From: Agriotes lineatus
Lineage: Eukaryota > Arthropoda > Insecta > Coleoptera > Elateridae
Direction of reading: 5' to 3'
DNA: 64,000 bases
Assembly (NCBI GenBank): GCA_940337035.1
Contig: CALNHX010005300.1
Coordinates: 45,551-109,550 of the forward strand
A program made the translations under genes and the position numbers. The notes under the pieces were generated by a model. It had not been told where the DNA came from, searched no databases, and worked only from the letters and a program-made list of their open reading frames with translations. Below are positions 42,692-53,064 of the stretch, piece after piece; position 1 is the first letter of the stretch, and each line of letters starts with the position of its first letter.

Positions 42692-43124
42692 CACAAAGTG
42701 GCCTTTGATTTCCAAAATTTCATGAGTGTACTTCCTAAATTCACCTTTGTTTAAGAATGTACTTACAAAAAGTTACTAAAACAAATAGGTTAAGGGTGTG
42801 ACATTTACTACCCATCTGTCATAAATATTGTAATTAACTACTTTTAAGGATATTATACAAATACTGTGTTGGATACTATTGACGTAGCGTTTACTAATGG
42901 GTATCTTTATTACATTTTATGAAACTTCAGGTTAGAATTTCTAGAAAAATATCTACTTTGACACTGACAATGAGAAATATTAAATGCCATTTTTAAATTC
43001 AAATCTGCCAGTATGCAGGCATACAAACCTTTGCAAAACAAAATACAGAATCCTTAGTAGAAAAATTATATGCACATGCCAACTTCCAAAAAATTTAAAT
43101 GTTTTTGTGTTTACTGAATGCCCT

Positions 43125-43280
43125 ATACTTATGTACATTGCGCTTTGGATTAGGACTTGTGCTAACGCACTCGTCCTAATTGTATCGAAGCGCAATGAAC
43201 ATTCGTGATATTACCGCAAAAATAGTCGACATAACTTTGACTACTCATGGTATTATAAGTGATAACTTTACAAGTCTTGT
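43125..43280. repeat. TE-like repeat family B, copy 2 (hairpin part)
   Basis: An inverted pair, TGTACATTGCGCTT and AAGCGCAATGAACA, is followed by TTCGTGATATTACCGCAAAA and GACATAACTTTGACTACTCA, which are the same words as near 55967-56035 and 56645-56690. Adjacent to DINE-1-like copy 6. Confidence 0.5.
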
Positions 43281-43282
43281 CA

Positions 43283-44057
43283 TTTTACTTCCTTTTACTA
43301 TAAAGGAAGTATTGGATTCACCCCAAAAATTCGAAATTGAGTTTTCAACAGATATTCACGTTTTAGAGTCCCCTGAGCGAACCCAAAAAACATGTTTTTT
43401 TTTCATTGGTCTGTCTGTTTGTGTGTGAACAGAATATCTCAAAAACGAAAAAAGGTATGGTGTTGAAACTTTATATATAAGTTTTGTGTACTATGTAGAT
43501 GCGACAGTAAACTTTTGAAGAAATTCGCATAACCGGAAGTAGGTGTTTACTCTTGTAATTTTTCAGTTTTTTTTAGATTTTTTCAAAAACGGTTTTATGG
43601 ATTTTTTTCAAACTTTACATTTTGATAACATTTTTAATGTGTATTGATGTGAGATAGTTGATTTTCCAGTTGAATACCTCTAAAATGGGTTTCTTTTGTT
43701 TTTTCTATTATTTTTTTTATTAACTCCTATTTTAAATAAAACACCCGGTATATTATTACATTTTTTAATTCAGCTTAAAATTTTAGAGAAAATTTGTCTC
43801 TTGAACTAACGCTATTGAACTATTTCTAAATTCATGTCATTTGACTGATTAGTACGCTGTGTATTTATGCAACCTGTGTTGGACAGGCAGCTCACTTTAG
43901 TAATAAAGTTTTTCTTCTTCTTCTTCTCTTGTACCGTTTTGGTAGAATTTGTAATTTTTGAAAATTTTTGACAAATGCTTAAAAATTTTAAATCAAATTT
44001 TTGGCTAATTACAAGATCACTGTAAAAGGAAAAGTTGTGTGCGTATATCACACCAGA
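43283..44057 (-). mobile_element. DINE-1/HINE-like repeat, copy 6, reverse orientation
   Basis: The hairpin block ACTTCCTTTTACTATAAAGG is at the left and the TGGTGTGATA end at the right (about 44055). About 120 bp of foreign sequence near 43815-43930 ends in (CTT)n, resembling the tail of a short RTE-mobilised element. Lies head-to-tail with copy 7. Confidence 0.65.
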
Positions 44058-44059
44058 TT

Positions 44060-45605
44060 TTTTTCATTGGTCTGTCTGTGTGTGTGTCTGTGAACAGAAT
44101 ATCTCAAAAACGAAAAGAGGTATGGCATTGAAACTTCATATACAGGGTGTTTATAGATCGCTAGACAGCTCATAACTTCATTAATAATAGTGATATCAAA
44201 AACACCTTTTTTTTAAATCCCATTTCACAATCTACAAATTGATGTAAATCAATTTAAGCCATAGCCTCCTATTTTTGCTCAGTGATACACGACTTTGGTT
44301 TTTTAAATGGAACACCCTGTATATTTTTATATATTTGCAATCAGCGCTAAAGGTGCTTTATGATAGCATTCTTAAATTTAAATTTAGGAACTTGTAATTT
44401 TTTAAAATTAAATAAAAACTGTTTAGCCAAAGTAGGCCATGAATTATGTAAAATCAATTGAACAAGAAATGCAAAACAAATTCCAATTGGTTCTAAAAAT
44501 TTCACATGACTGAATTATAGTACCAAAGGTACTAAAACAATTGAAAACTATGTTTTTTTAAGTGGAATAATATGAGTTTCATTAACGATACCATTTATTT
44601 TTAAATTATTTTACGTATTTTTGATTTTTTAAAAGCTACTTCTAAACGAAATGTTGAATATAGCACACCGTTGGAAAGCCCTTTTATTGTAGTTTTCAAC
44701 TGTTTAATGAAACTTATATTGTTCCATTTAAAAAAACATAGTTTTCAATTGTTTTAGTACGTTTGGTGCTATAATTCGGTCATGAGAAATTTTTCAAGTC
44801 AAGTGGAGTTTGTTTTGCCTTTCTTGTTCGATTGGTAGTCATTTTGCGTAATTCATGGCCTACTTCGGCTAAAAAAAAATTAATTTTGAAAAATAATAAG
44901 TTTCAAAATTTAAATTTAAGAATGTTATCATAAAGCACTTTTAGTGCTGATTTCAAATATCTAAAAACATACAGGGTGTTCCATTTGAAAAACCAAAGTT
45001 GTGTATCACTACGTAAAAATAGGAGACAATGGCTTAAATTGGTTTACGTCATTTTTAGGTTGTATACTGGCATTTAAAACGAACGAAAGTTCTTTTCGAT
45101 ATCTCTATTATTAACGAAGTTATGAGCTGTCTAGCGATCTACAAACACCCTGTATACGTTTTGTGTACTATGTAGATGCGACAGCAAGCTTTTGAAGAAA
45201 TTCGCATAACCGGAAGTAAGTGTTTACTCTTGTGATTTTTCTGTTTTTTACGATTTTTTCAAAAACGGCTCTAACGATTTTTTTTAAACTTCTCATTTTT
45301 ATTACATTTTAATGTTTATTGTTGAATACTTCTAAAATGGGTTTCTTTTGTTTTTTTTCAATTTTTTTTTATTAACTCTTATTTTAAATAGAACACCCGG
45401 TATATTATTACATTTTTGAATTCAGCTTAAAATTCTAGAGAAAATGTGTCTCTTCACCTAACGCTCTATTTTGTACCATTTTTGTAGAATTTGTAATTTT
45501 TGAAAATTTTTGACAAATGCTTAAAAATTTTAAATCAAATTTTTGGTTAATTACAAGATCACTGTAAAAGGAAAAGTTGTGTGCGTGTATCTCACCAGAT
45601 TTTTT
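44060..45605 (-). mobile_element. DINE-1/HINE-like repeat, copy 7, reverse, truncated and split
   Basis: It starts within the microsatellite region (CATTGGTCTGTCTGTG), so the 3' hairpin block is missing. The body runs to 44140, is interrupted by a 1010-bp palindromic element, and resumes at 45155 to the end near 45603 (TCTCACCAGA). Tandem arrangement with copy 6 is a known habit of such elements. Confidence 0.65.
44143..45152. mobile_element. 1010-bp palindromic element with TA target duplication
   Basis: The ends CAGGGTGTTTATAGATCGCT and the complementary AGCGATCTACAAACACCCTG are flanked by TA on both sides (44141-44142, 45153-45154). Inside, further pairs such as GGAACACCCTGTATATTTT (about 44312) and its partner (about 44972) show the two halves to be near-complete reverse complements, with the centre near 44640. 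No coding capacity. TA duplication suggests mobilisation by an IS630-Tc1-mariner transposase. It entered DINE-1-like copy 7. Confidence 0.8.
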
Positions 45606-46031
45606 ATGATCTATTTGCACCTATTGTTCGGGAATGCACGTTCACAAAACACAAACACCTGTTCAGCTGAGAACACTACCTTAGTTAGGTCGTATACCTA
45701 AAGTAGAAATGATTATGTTTGAAAACTAGTTTGACTATAAATTTGCAGGTGGCAGCACGCTGCAGGACAATAAAGGGAGACAGGGGATTGGTGCATTTTC
45801 TTCGTTTCAACTCCCGCCGTCCCGCATGAAGTTTATATGTCACAACAAAATGAATTAGACAATAAAAACGTTACAGTGTTACAGTTCATCACTGTTTCGC
45901 AGTTCGTACAGGTGTTACTAAGTAACGGTACTGCGTGCACTTGTTTTACTATTCAATAGAAAAAGCGGGTTATATAACTTTGTGAACACTTACAAATTCC
46001 ATTTGAGTTTCTGCATAGTTCAAGCATTATT
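45606..46031. promoter_or_regulatory. Argonaute-2 upstream region
   Basis: Single-copy-looking sequence before the AGO2 start. A TATA-like TATATAA lies at 45971-45977, about 55 bp upstream of the ATG, which would place transcription start near 46000. No other element is supported. Confidence 0.3.
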
Positions 46032-49000
46032 ATGGGTCGCAAAAAAGGTATGTAAATGATCCTAGTTAACACCCCTTTTAAATATTAGATCTTGGGCTGC
46101 CTGCTATAGTCGACGCCAATAGATAATTGCAAATTAAGTTGCGAGTTATCGAATTCAGTCAGTTCAAATGTTCAGTAGTGTAAATAAGTATACGCGAAAA
46201 TTAATAATATCCATTGAAATTATAACAAATAATAAATGTCTTACAGTACCGCTCAATATTTTTGACATTTTGATGGCCGCCTACTTTAAGGTATCTTTTT
46301 TCAAATAGTAGGTAGCTTTGTACACATTAATTATTGATAAAAACTTTGCACTTATACCTTCTATTACTGCAGATCTTGCAACAGATAAACAAAAAAAAAT
46401 TACTGCGTAAATATTATTTAATCTGATGAAATAAAATATCCAAAACCATCTTAATGCAGGGTGATTAATTATAAATGCTTTTTCATCAAGTCAGTTTTAA
46501 AACAGACTGACGCAAAACCTAACCTGCTAACCTCGAATTTGACATAGACTTACAATGCCACCAACATATTATTCATACAACAAAGGCAACTTGATGGAAG
46601 GGCATTTATAATTACCCGGTATAGACAGCTCCATTAACGGAGCGTTTTTAACATGAAAAACAAGTACAACTGAATAGTAGTAATGTTGAATACAGAAATG
46701 GATTGTCTTGTGCTTCTAATCATTTAATTTCACTTGCAACAGCCTTGTTTTGCATAAACAATTTTACCGAACATTGGATTTAACGGACACTTGTTAAGAG
46801 GTTGTGTGGTTGTAATAAAGTAGATAAATAAACAATTCTTAAAGAGCCCAGCTTTTAATATTCCACTGATACCGTTATTAGCATTTGGCAAGGGATCAGT
46901 TGAGGCTCATAAGTAAATATTTACAAGAACTTTAAAAACTAAATAAGAATCTAATTTTGATTCAGTAGGTATCTGATTCAGAATCAAATTGTTCAAATGA
47001 AATTAATAATTGGAGGAATATCATTCACACTACAGTTTCTCAGTATTTAAGCAAGTAACTTGCTATTCCAAATTGTTCGACTTAAATCTTCTTTAAAATA
47101 TTAAATGTTAACAGTATTTGCATGGCTTTCGTCCTGGCGTTTTGACATATTTTAAAACTGTTAATTAATTTAAGTGCTGAGACATGAGATACCTAAAAAG
47201 ATACATAGGTACTAATTAAGACACCTCTAACGAATTATTGTTGAGTAATTCTAGCTACTTTATCAGAGACGTTGCAGGCAAGTATTTTAGTTCAACATTT
47301 TATTGGCGCCGTTTTCAGGGTTTCTGACAATAATTTACCATTCTGCTTTATAAAACTCAATGAAGAAACTTATTTCAGAAGTAACTACGTAGTATGATGT
47401 TTCGATTTGACAAATCGAATAATTTGTCGGCTAAACTGCAGAATCTGGGGCAAATTCCCCTCCTTTTAGTTGCTTCCCTTATAATTTTGGTTATGGTTAC
47501 TAAAGAAACATGGTTAATAATAACAATAGCAGAGGAATGTACCCCGGATTCTGCAGTTTTCCTAATTTGTCATTTTGACTTTACTTATTGTGACATTGTT
47601 ACATTACAGCTACACTGTTGAAATAATTTTAAACTACAGTCTACTCTGTTTCTATTAAAAAAATCAACTATACCAAAGAGCATATATTATGCTTTTTGAC
47701 TATACTATAATCTATATTCTATACAGTATAAAAAAATTAAAGTAAATTCATTCTCTACTCTATATAGGGCAAAAGAATAAAAAAGGAGGAAATGAAGAAA
47801 AGTCCCCTCCAGCAACTGTATCGAAGCTAGAGCAAGCTACAGTAGACGTGGCCCACTCAGGTTCAGGCGAATCAACATCTGCAGGGCCTGTGCTAAAGGA
47901 CAGCACTAGCAGTAAGCAAAAACCGAGAAAAGACAAAAAGAGAGATGAAAAACACTCTGCTGATACGCATTCTTCAAATTCCAATGATGAGCCCCAAACA
48001 AAAGCAAAATCCAGTCGAAAACAAGAGAAAAAGCAGAAGAGCGAGGCGTCGGTTACGGAAACTGAAACTAGTTCGGTGATATCTGAAGCCTCAAATGCTG
48101 GCAGTGCCAATAAAAAATCGGCAAAGAAAGGGAAGAAGCAAAAATCTGTTGGTGAAAAAACAGGGACTACGGAATCTGAACAGCCAGTGGAAAGCCAAAC
48201 GCACGCAAGTGAAGTAGCCCAATCACCTATTAAGGAAGGCCAAGAACCAACAGAATTTCCTAGTCTGGAGTTTACGATGCAACAGGGTCGCAAGAAGCGA
48301 AAACAGAAGAAAGGACAGCCGTTGCTTATAGAAACACCACCTATGCAGCGTAAACAAGCTCCACCACAAAAGCCCGGGACTCAAATGGAGCAATCCGGTT
48401 CAACGCAAAAGGCGCCCCAAAGAAGTGTCGGGGATATACAAACAAAAGAATTTCCTACATTAGAAAAGAAACCTTTAAAGACCCAAAAGAAGCGCGGCGG
48501 TCCACCCGTAACGCATGATAGCCAACAACCCACCCAGAGTTTGGCGGGAGAATTTGATGAGCTGAAAATTCATGAGGGCGATGATGCGAAAAAGGATCAG
48601 CCATTGGTTTCGTCGGAGCAAAGCATAGCCGATCCCGCTCAAGGAGAGTGCTTTGAGCTTACCATTCCTCATAGGAAGACCAGAAGTGGCACCAAGGGGC
48701 GTCCGATCCAAATCGAGACCAACCATCTGGCTTTAAATTTTCGGAAGCTGGATCGCGCTGTCCATTACGATGTTGCGATTACTCCTAGTACTCCTAAGAA
48801 GTTATTTCGTAAAATTATGGAACAATTTCGTAGAATGAACTATAGCAACAGGTATCCTGCCTTCGACGGGACCAAGAATTTATATAGTTCTAGCGAGTTA
48901 CCTTTTGGGCTACAAATAAACAGAGATGTGACGATTTATGAAGATGAGAGACCTAGACAGTATAAAGTTGCTGTAAAATTTGCCAATTTCGTGGATCTCA

Positions 49001-49986
49001 CGCCCCTTAGGAAGTTCATGGCTGCAAATCCCAATGGAATTCATCACATGGTAACGCCTCAAGAAGTCATTCAATGCTTAGATATCGTTCTTCGTAGTGC
49101 TCCAGCTCTGACATGCCTGCCGGTAGGTCGCTCCTACTTCACACCTCCAAGAGATCAAATATTAAGCCTAGGTAGCGGTATGGAAATGTACTACGGCTTC
49201 TATCAATCGGCAATAATCGGATGGAAGCCCTTTCTTAACATCGATGTCGCCCACAAGGCTTTCCCTAAGCGGCAAAACGTGATCGATCTGATCTTAGACA
49301 TTTGCGAGATGAGACGAGAAGACCTACAGAAGCCTCTGTACAAGAACCAAAAGGATGACGTAGATCATTTCCTTCGCACCTTGAAGATTAGGTATGAGTT
49401 ACCCGGCAAACCAGCAACAAAGCGCGAGTACCGCGTCAACGGTTTAGAGAGGTCAGCCGTTGAAGCCACCTTTCGACCTGACAATGGTCTGGAAATAACA
49501 GTGGAGAAGTATTTCTTTAAAGAGAAGAACATCGTGTTAAAGTACCCCCACATGCCCTGTTTGTGGGTTGGAAATAAAGAACGAGTCCCGCACATTCTGC
49601 TGCCGGCTGAGTTCTGCAACGTGATAGAAGGCCAAGTCATTAATCGTAAAATGTCGGAGAATTTGACCAGTGCCATGATCAAGCAAGCCGCCACCTCCAC
49701 CAAGGTTAGGAAGGAGAAGATCATGGGCTCCGTGCGGAAGGCGCGCTTCAACGAGGACCCGTGCGTGCGCGAGTTTGGGATCACCATCAGCGAGGAATTC
49801 ACGAAGATAAACGCTCGAGTGTTGGAACCCCCAGCTCTTACTTACAATGGAAGATCAGTCGTCAAGCCTACGCAGGGAGCATGGCGCCCCAACAAGTTCC
49901 TGTGTGGAGTGACGCTCACGCAGTGGACCATCATTAATTTAGACCGAGGTCTTCGCACGGAAGTTTTAGAAGATATGGTTAAACTG
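46032..49986 (+). CDS. AGO2: Argonaute-2, N-terminal 745 codons (3' exons outside window)
   Basis: Argonaute-2 binds siRNAs and cleaves complementary RNA in the insect siRNA pathway. Exon 1 is 46032-46047 (ATG GGT CGC AAA AAA G, donor GTATGT). Exon 2 is 47768-49986 after a TATATAG acceptor. Phases match, giving MGRKKGQNKKGGNEE at the start. Residues 1 to about 310 are low-complexity, rich in Lys, Glu, Gln, Ser and Thr, with two related motifs EFPSLEF and EFPTLEK; the glutamine-rich repeats of fly AGO2 are absent. The N domain starts near residue 313 (GRPIQIETNHLALNF). L1 follows, with TCLPVGRSYFTPP. PAZ spans about 505-640 (YRVNGLERSAVEATF, YFFKEKNIVLKYPHMPCLWV, LLPAEFCNVIEGQVINRKMS). L2 and the approach to MID follow (RVLEPPALTYNGR, GAWRPNKF). 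The donor GTAAGA at 49987 ends the exon; reading through gives only 12 more residues and a stop. MID and PIWI are not in this window. Confidence 0.95.
46048..47767 (+). other. AGO2 intron 1
   Basis: 1720 bp between a GTATGT donor and a TATATAG acceptor. It holds one Harbinger-type MITE (about 46445-46622) and otherwise AT-rich unassigned sequence. Confidence 0.8.
46445..46622. repeat. Harbinger-type MITE relative with different outer arms
   Basis: Core words ACTGACGCAAAACCTAACCT, GCTAACCTCGAATTTGACAT and GCCACCAACATATTATTCAT are those of the 54390-54655 family. The outer arms here are AATTATAAATGC-TTTTCATCAAG and CTTGATGGAAGGGCATTTAT, an inverted pair not present in the other copies. Either a different subfamily or an insertion of one hairpin into another. 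Confidence 0.6.
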
Positions 49987-50324
49987 GTAAGATATAATTA
50001 TAATAAATACATTGTAATCATGTAGGTAAGCATTCCAAATTTAACTGGGATAAGCTAGAGTGCCTTGATGTCAATTTGATGTATTTGATCGTTGTCCCCT
50101 CTTACTCTAATAGTAGATTATGCAATGAGGGAGAGAAATGCGTTATTTTGCTGAGGTGCAATTTGCAATTGCACTGAAGCAAAATAGCATTCTCTCCGAA
50201 TTGCTTATACTATTTTTTTCACGTTGCAGGAAGATTTAAAACGAAAAACCTGTATTTTTTAAACGTCATTTATGACAATTTAGTTAGAATTATTTTAATA
50301 AAATTAGTAGCCTATGGTAAATTT

Positions 50325-50470
50325 TAAAGTTGGTGGCACTGTAAGTCATTCTGACAAGAGCTCACAATTATGTCAAATTCGAGGTTAGCAGGTTAGGTTT
50401 TGCGTCAGTTTGTGTCAAAACTGACGCAAAACCTAACCTGATAACCTCGAATTTGACATAATTGTTTTGT
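50325..50470. repeat. Harbinger-type MITE, palindromic core
   Basis: GTCAAATTCGAGGTTAGCAG and AACCTCGAATTTGAC form an almost perfect palindrome around 50375-50461, with ACTGACGCAAAACCTAACCT in the arms. GTTGGTGGCACTGTAAGTC precedes the left arm. Confidence 0.65.
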
Positions 50471-50530
50471 CAGTCATAATGAAAACTCCCTAGGGAAATT
50501 TTTGTCTTATTTAGTCTCTAGGGAGTAAAT

Positions 50531-52198
50531 GTTTTTTTTCCTGATTGAAACAATATTGAATAATACTGCCTTGGTTACGATATGTCATAACACACTAATA
50601 TTTCCCAAGGGAAATATGAAACGCTCATATTGTCCCAAGGGAAATATGAAACGTCATATTTCACTATAAAAATGTTTTATTTTTTAATTAAACCAACAAA
50701 AATAATAAGAAATGTTTTATTTTTTAATTAAAGCAACAAATGAACTAACAAAATCTTTGCATTTGTAACGCTACTTTTCAGAACCAAAATAGAAATTGCA
50801 ATTCTCAAACCTTCCGCTAAAGCGATTACAACCAGATGCAAACGATGAAGAATCTGGTTCGCAATTCGTCGATGAGACTGCCGTTTCCTTACTAAAAGCA
50901 TTCAGTTCAGTTGCAGTCTTCAACGATTTCCCAAAAACCGTCACCAAAGATTGTGATGACTGTGCTACATGCGATGCCATCATCGACACACCAGGTACCG
51001 TAACAGATGCTGCAGATGGCTCTCCCTCCACACCAGCTATCATCTTTGCTACCTTATTTTTCTGCAACATACTGTCAGCCAGATAGCCTTCTGCAACAGA
51101 CGAACTTTTCCAACCACCGTGTCTTTTTAGTGTAGTCATTGAGGCTCCCGCATCGGCCACCAAAGTCGCGGATGTTCGTCTTCCACAATGGCCTGTATAC
51201 GCCTTCGGATTATCCAAACCCAACCATTCAGCAACCTTACTCGGAATCTTTCCGAAGGTATTTTTGCCGACCGGCTGAAGAGTACACTTCTTATTTCGAT
51301 AAGCCACGAAGAACCTAAGAACACCTTGCGGACGCAACGCCGAATATTCTCTCACCAAACGAGCAGCACCCAGATCTTCTTCATCAATAATTGTAAATTT
51401 CCTATTTACATCATTCTTCGTCTTTGAAACGTTGATTACGATCACCGACCCACGATCTTCGATATCGGAAGAGAGCATATTCACCAATTCGTTCGTTCTG
51501 CAGGCGCCAAAGATTTCCATAATTAAAGCGACCTTCAAAATTACGGATGTAACAATCTATTCAACAGAGGAGAATCACAATGAAATTTTTACCTTATACA
51601 TCAAAAAAATTTCATTAGGAGCTTCTTGCAAGAATTTTTTGAGCTGTTCTCGGGACAACACTTCTGATTTTTTAGGAACGTATCCTCTATTTTTATTCTT
51701 CACAAATGCTTCTACTTCATCGAACATTTTAACATCAGTTTTTTCCTTTAAATGTAACATTGACCTTAGCATGGATAATTTTGGCCACAACGTGTTTGGT
51801 GAATATTTCTGCGACTACGGATAGAATAAATTAGTCATACATAAAAATTACAAAAATTATAGCAAAATGCCAAATCTTCAAAAAACGCTAGCAAAATATT
51901 TTCGTCGACACCGTTCACCAAATTTTCTTTTCTCCACTCTTGAAAATCTTCATACACTTTAGTGTAAGCAGCTTTAGATTTCGCCGGAACCAAACATTCA
52001 CGGGCTTTCGCCGCTTGTGTTAGCACGTAGTTTGACATTTCATCAATTTTATTTATGACAGAACGCGAAAATCAAACCAGTCAACCATGATATTTACAAA
52101 CACGGCCCTTAGCAACGTTACCAATCCGATAAATTCAAAAATTTACAATCCAATATTTTTCCATTTTCACAACAATATTGTTTCAATCAGAAAAAAAC
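50531..52198. mobile_element. Tyrosine-recombinase element with short terminal inverted repeats
   Basis: The left end GTTTTTTTTCCTGATTGAAA CAATATTG (50531-50558) is matched in reverse by CAATATTGTTTCAATCAGAA AAAAAC (52173-52198). 17 bases match exactly, and the T run and the C run each differ by one base. The 1668-bp unit contains one spliced minus-strand tyrosine recombinase gene. No target duplication was found at the ends, which fits a recombinase-type (Crypton-like) mechanism; inverted ends are unusual for Cryptons. Inside the left end are two direct copies of CCCAAGGGAAATATGAAACG (about 50605 and 50635), and next to them two copies of a 40-bp ATGTTTTATTTTTTAATTAA-containing unit (50668-50745). 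Confidence 0.55.
50771..52038 (-). CDS. Tyrosine recombinase (Crypton-like), intact, three exons, 383 aa
   Basis: Exons on the minus strand: 52038-51871 (56 codons), 51814-51593 (74 codons), 51532-50771 (253 codons plus TAG). The N-terminal core-binding segment reads AKARECLVPAKSKAAYTKVY and ENILLAFFEDL, joined to SQKYSPNTLWPKLSMLRSML. Then KSEVLSREQLKKFLQEAPNE precedes the catalytic domain: Arg142 (GACRTNEL), the Lys-containing VSKTKND strand (167-169), His245-x-x-Arg248 (TGHCGRRTSA), Trp271 (RHGGWKSSS) and nucleophile Tyr280, nine residues after the Trp. All catalytic positions are present. The C-terminal 100 residues are Ser/Ala/Val-rich and unstructured-looking. Intron 2 (60 bp) is GT-AG. 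Intron 1 (56 bp) fits the protein only with a GC donor at 51870. It is antisense to AGO2, in its intron. It could be an autonomous transposon or a captured host gene; catalysis is plausible, mobility unproven. Confidence 0.8.
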
Positions 52199-52203
52199 TA
52201 TTG

Positions 52204-52325
52204 ATTACAACACGGGGAATATGAATACATTTCCCTTGGTTGTCTATACATCCCTCGGGTTTCACCCTCGGGATGTAACTAGCCAACCTCGGGAAATATA
52301 CTATTCATATTCCCCTAGTTGTAAT
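52204..52325. repeat. 122-bp palindrome adjoining the recombinase element
   Basis: The arms ATTACAACACGGGGAATATG and CATATTCCCCTAGTTGTAAT continue inward through ACATTTCCCTTGGTTG and CAACCTCGGGAAATA, then TACATCCCTCGGG and CCCTCGGGATGTA, with a TTTCA loop. Begins 5 bp beyond the right inverted repeat of the recombinase element. Confidence 0.75.
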
Positions 52326-52383
52326 AATAGCTATACTTCTGTCACAATTTTGATGCTATAGAAACCGACTTACTCCCGGACGT

Positions 52384-52458
52384 GGAAAATAGTATATTAT
52401 GGGACAAGTGGTTGAAATTTTATCAGCCACGAGTTACATATACTATTTTTTCTACGAA
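52384..52458. repeat. Short hairpin with AATAGTATATTAT arm
   Basis: GAAAATAGTATATTATGGGA and TACATATACTATTTTTTC pair imperfectly around a GTGGTTG...CAGCCAC inner pair. It starts with the same GAAAATAGTATATTAT word as the palindrome at 52650. Confidence 0.5.
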
Positions 52459-52649
52459 TTTTCACTCATTTTAACAAATTAATGCGCTTTAGGAAAAATT
52501 AAACATAAAGTGACATTTCTCTTGTCATCGATTGAATGTCAAAGAGTTTGAAATCCCGGTAGTCTGAGCATTTCAATCTCTAGTGGTTGAAATGCAACTT
52601 CAACCACCGGAATCAATGTCAAAATGACTGATTTCAATGTCATGAGTAG

Positions 52650-52793
52650 AAAATAGTATATTATATCATGAGGGACTAAAGTGCACCATTTAATCCCGCG
52701 AGTGGAGTTTGTTGCCTCGAGGGCGAAGCCCGAGGGCAATAACCACTCAAGGGATTTAGGCACTTTAGTCCCGAGGTATATACACTATTTTTT
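52650..52793. repeat. 144-bp palindrome with GGGACTAAAGTGC arms
   Basis: The arms AAAATAGTATATTATATCAT and GTATATACACTATTTTTT enclose GAGGGACTAAAGTGC and GCACTTTAGTCCCGAG, then TTTAATCCCGCGAGTGG and CCACTCAAGGGATTTA, with GCCTCGAGGGCGAAGCCCGA at the centre. Related in layout to 19030-19140 and 57606-57706. Confidence 0.75.
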
Positions 52794-52924
52794 GCACTTT
52801 TGGGAACATTATCATCAAACATTTCCAAAATTTGGAATCTGTCAATTTGGAAACTGACAATTATAATTTATTACAAACTGAATTGCAGCAGGTCCTGGAT
52901 AGCCTGAATCAGTTGGCAGTTCTG

Positions 52925-53052
52925 AAGTGTATTGTCAGTATATGTCAAATTCGAGATTTGCAGGATAAGTTTTACGTCAGTGTGTGTCAGATGACAAACA
53001 AAACCTAACCTACTAACTAACCTCGTGTGTACATAAATTTACCATAGTTACG
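52925..53052. repeat. Harbinger-type MITE, degraded
   Basis: ATATGTCAAATTCGAGATTT, TTTACGTCAGTGTGTGTCAG and AAACCTAACCTACTAACTAA are recognisable. One arm has decayed more than the other. Sits in the right outer arm opposite the copy at 50325-50470. Confidence 0.55.
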
Positions 53053-53064
53053 GTATCATTTTTA

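Noticed and set aside
11839..43428. Recurring ORF reading KFEIEFSTDLHVLESP in several places on the minus strand
   Set aside because: It is the same stretch of the DINE-1-like repeat read through in each copy; it has no conserved start and runs into the CA/GA microsatellite.
47760..48293. 177-codon minus-strand ORF opposite AGO2 exon 2
   Set aside because: It is the shadow of the Lys/Ser-rich low-complexity N-terminus of AGO2.
50796..51824. Plus-strand ORFs at 50796-51086, 51188-51427 and 51432-51824
   Set aside because: They are antisense to the intact minus-strand recombinase exons, and the last also spans its intron.
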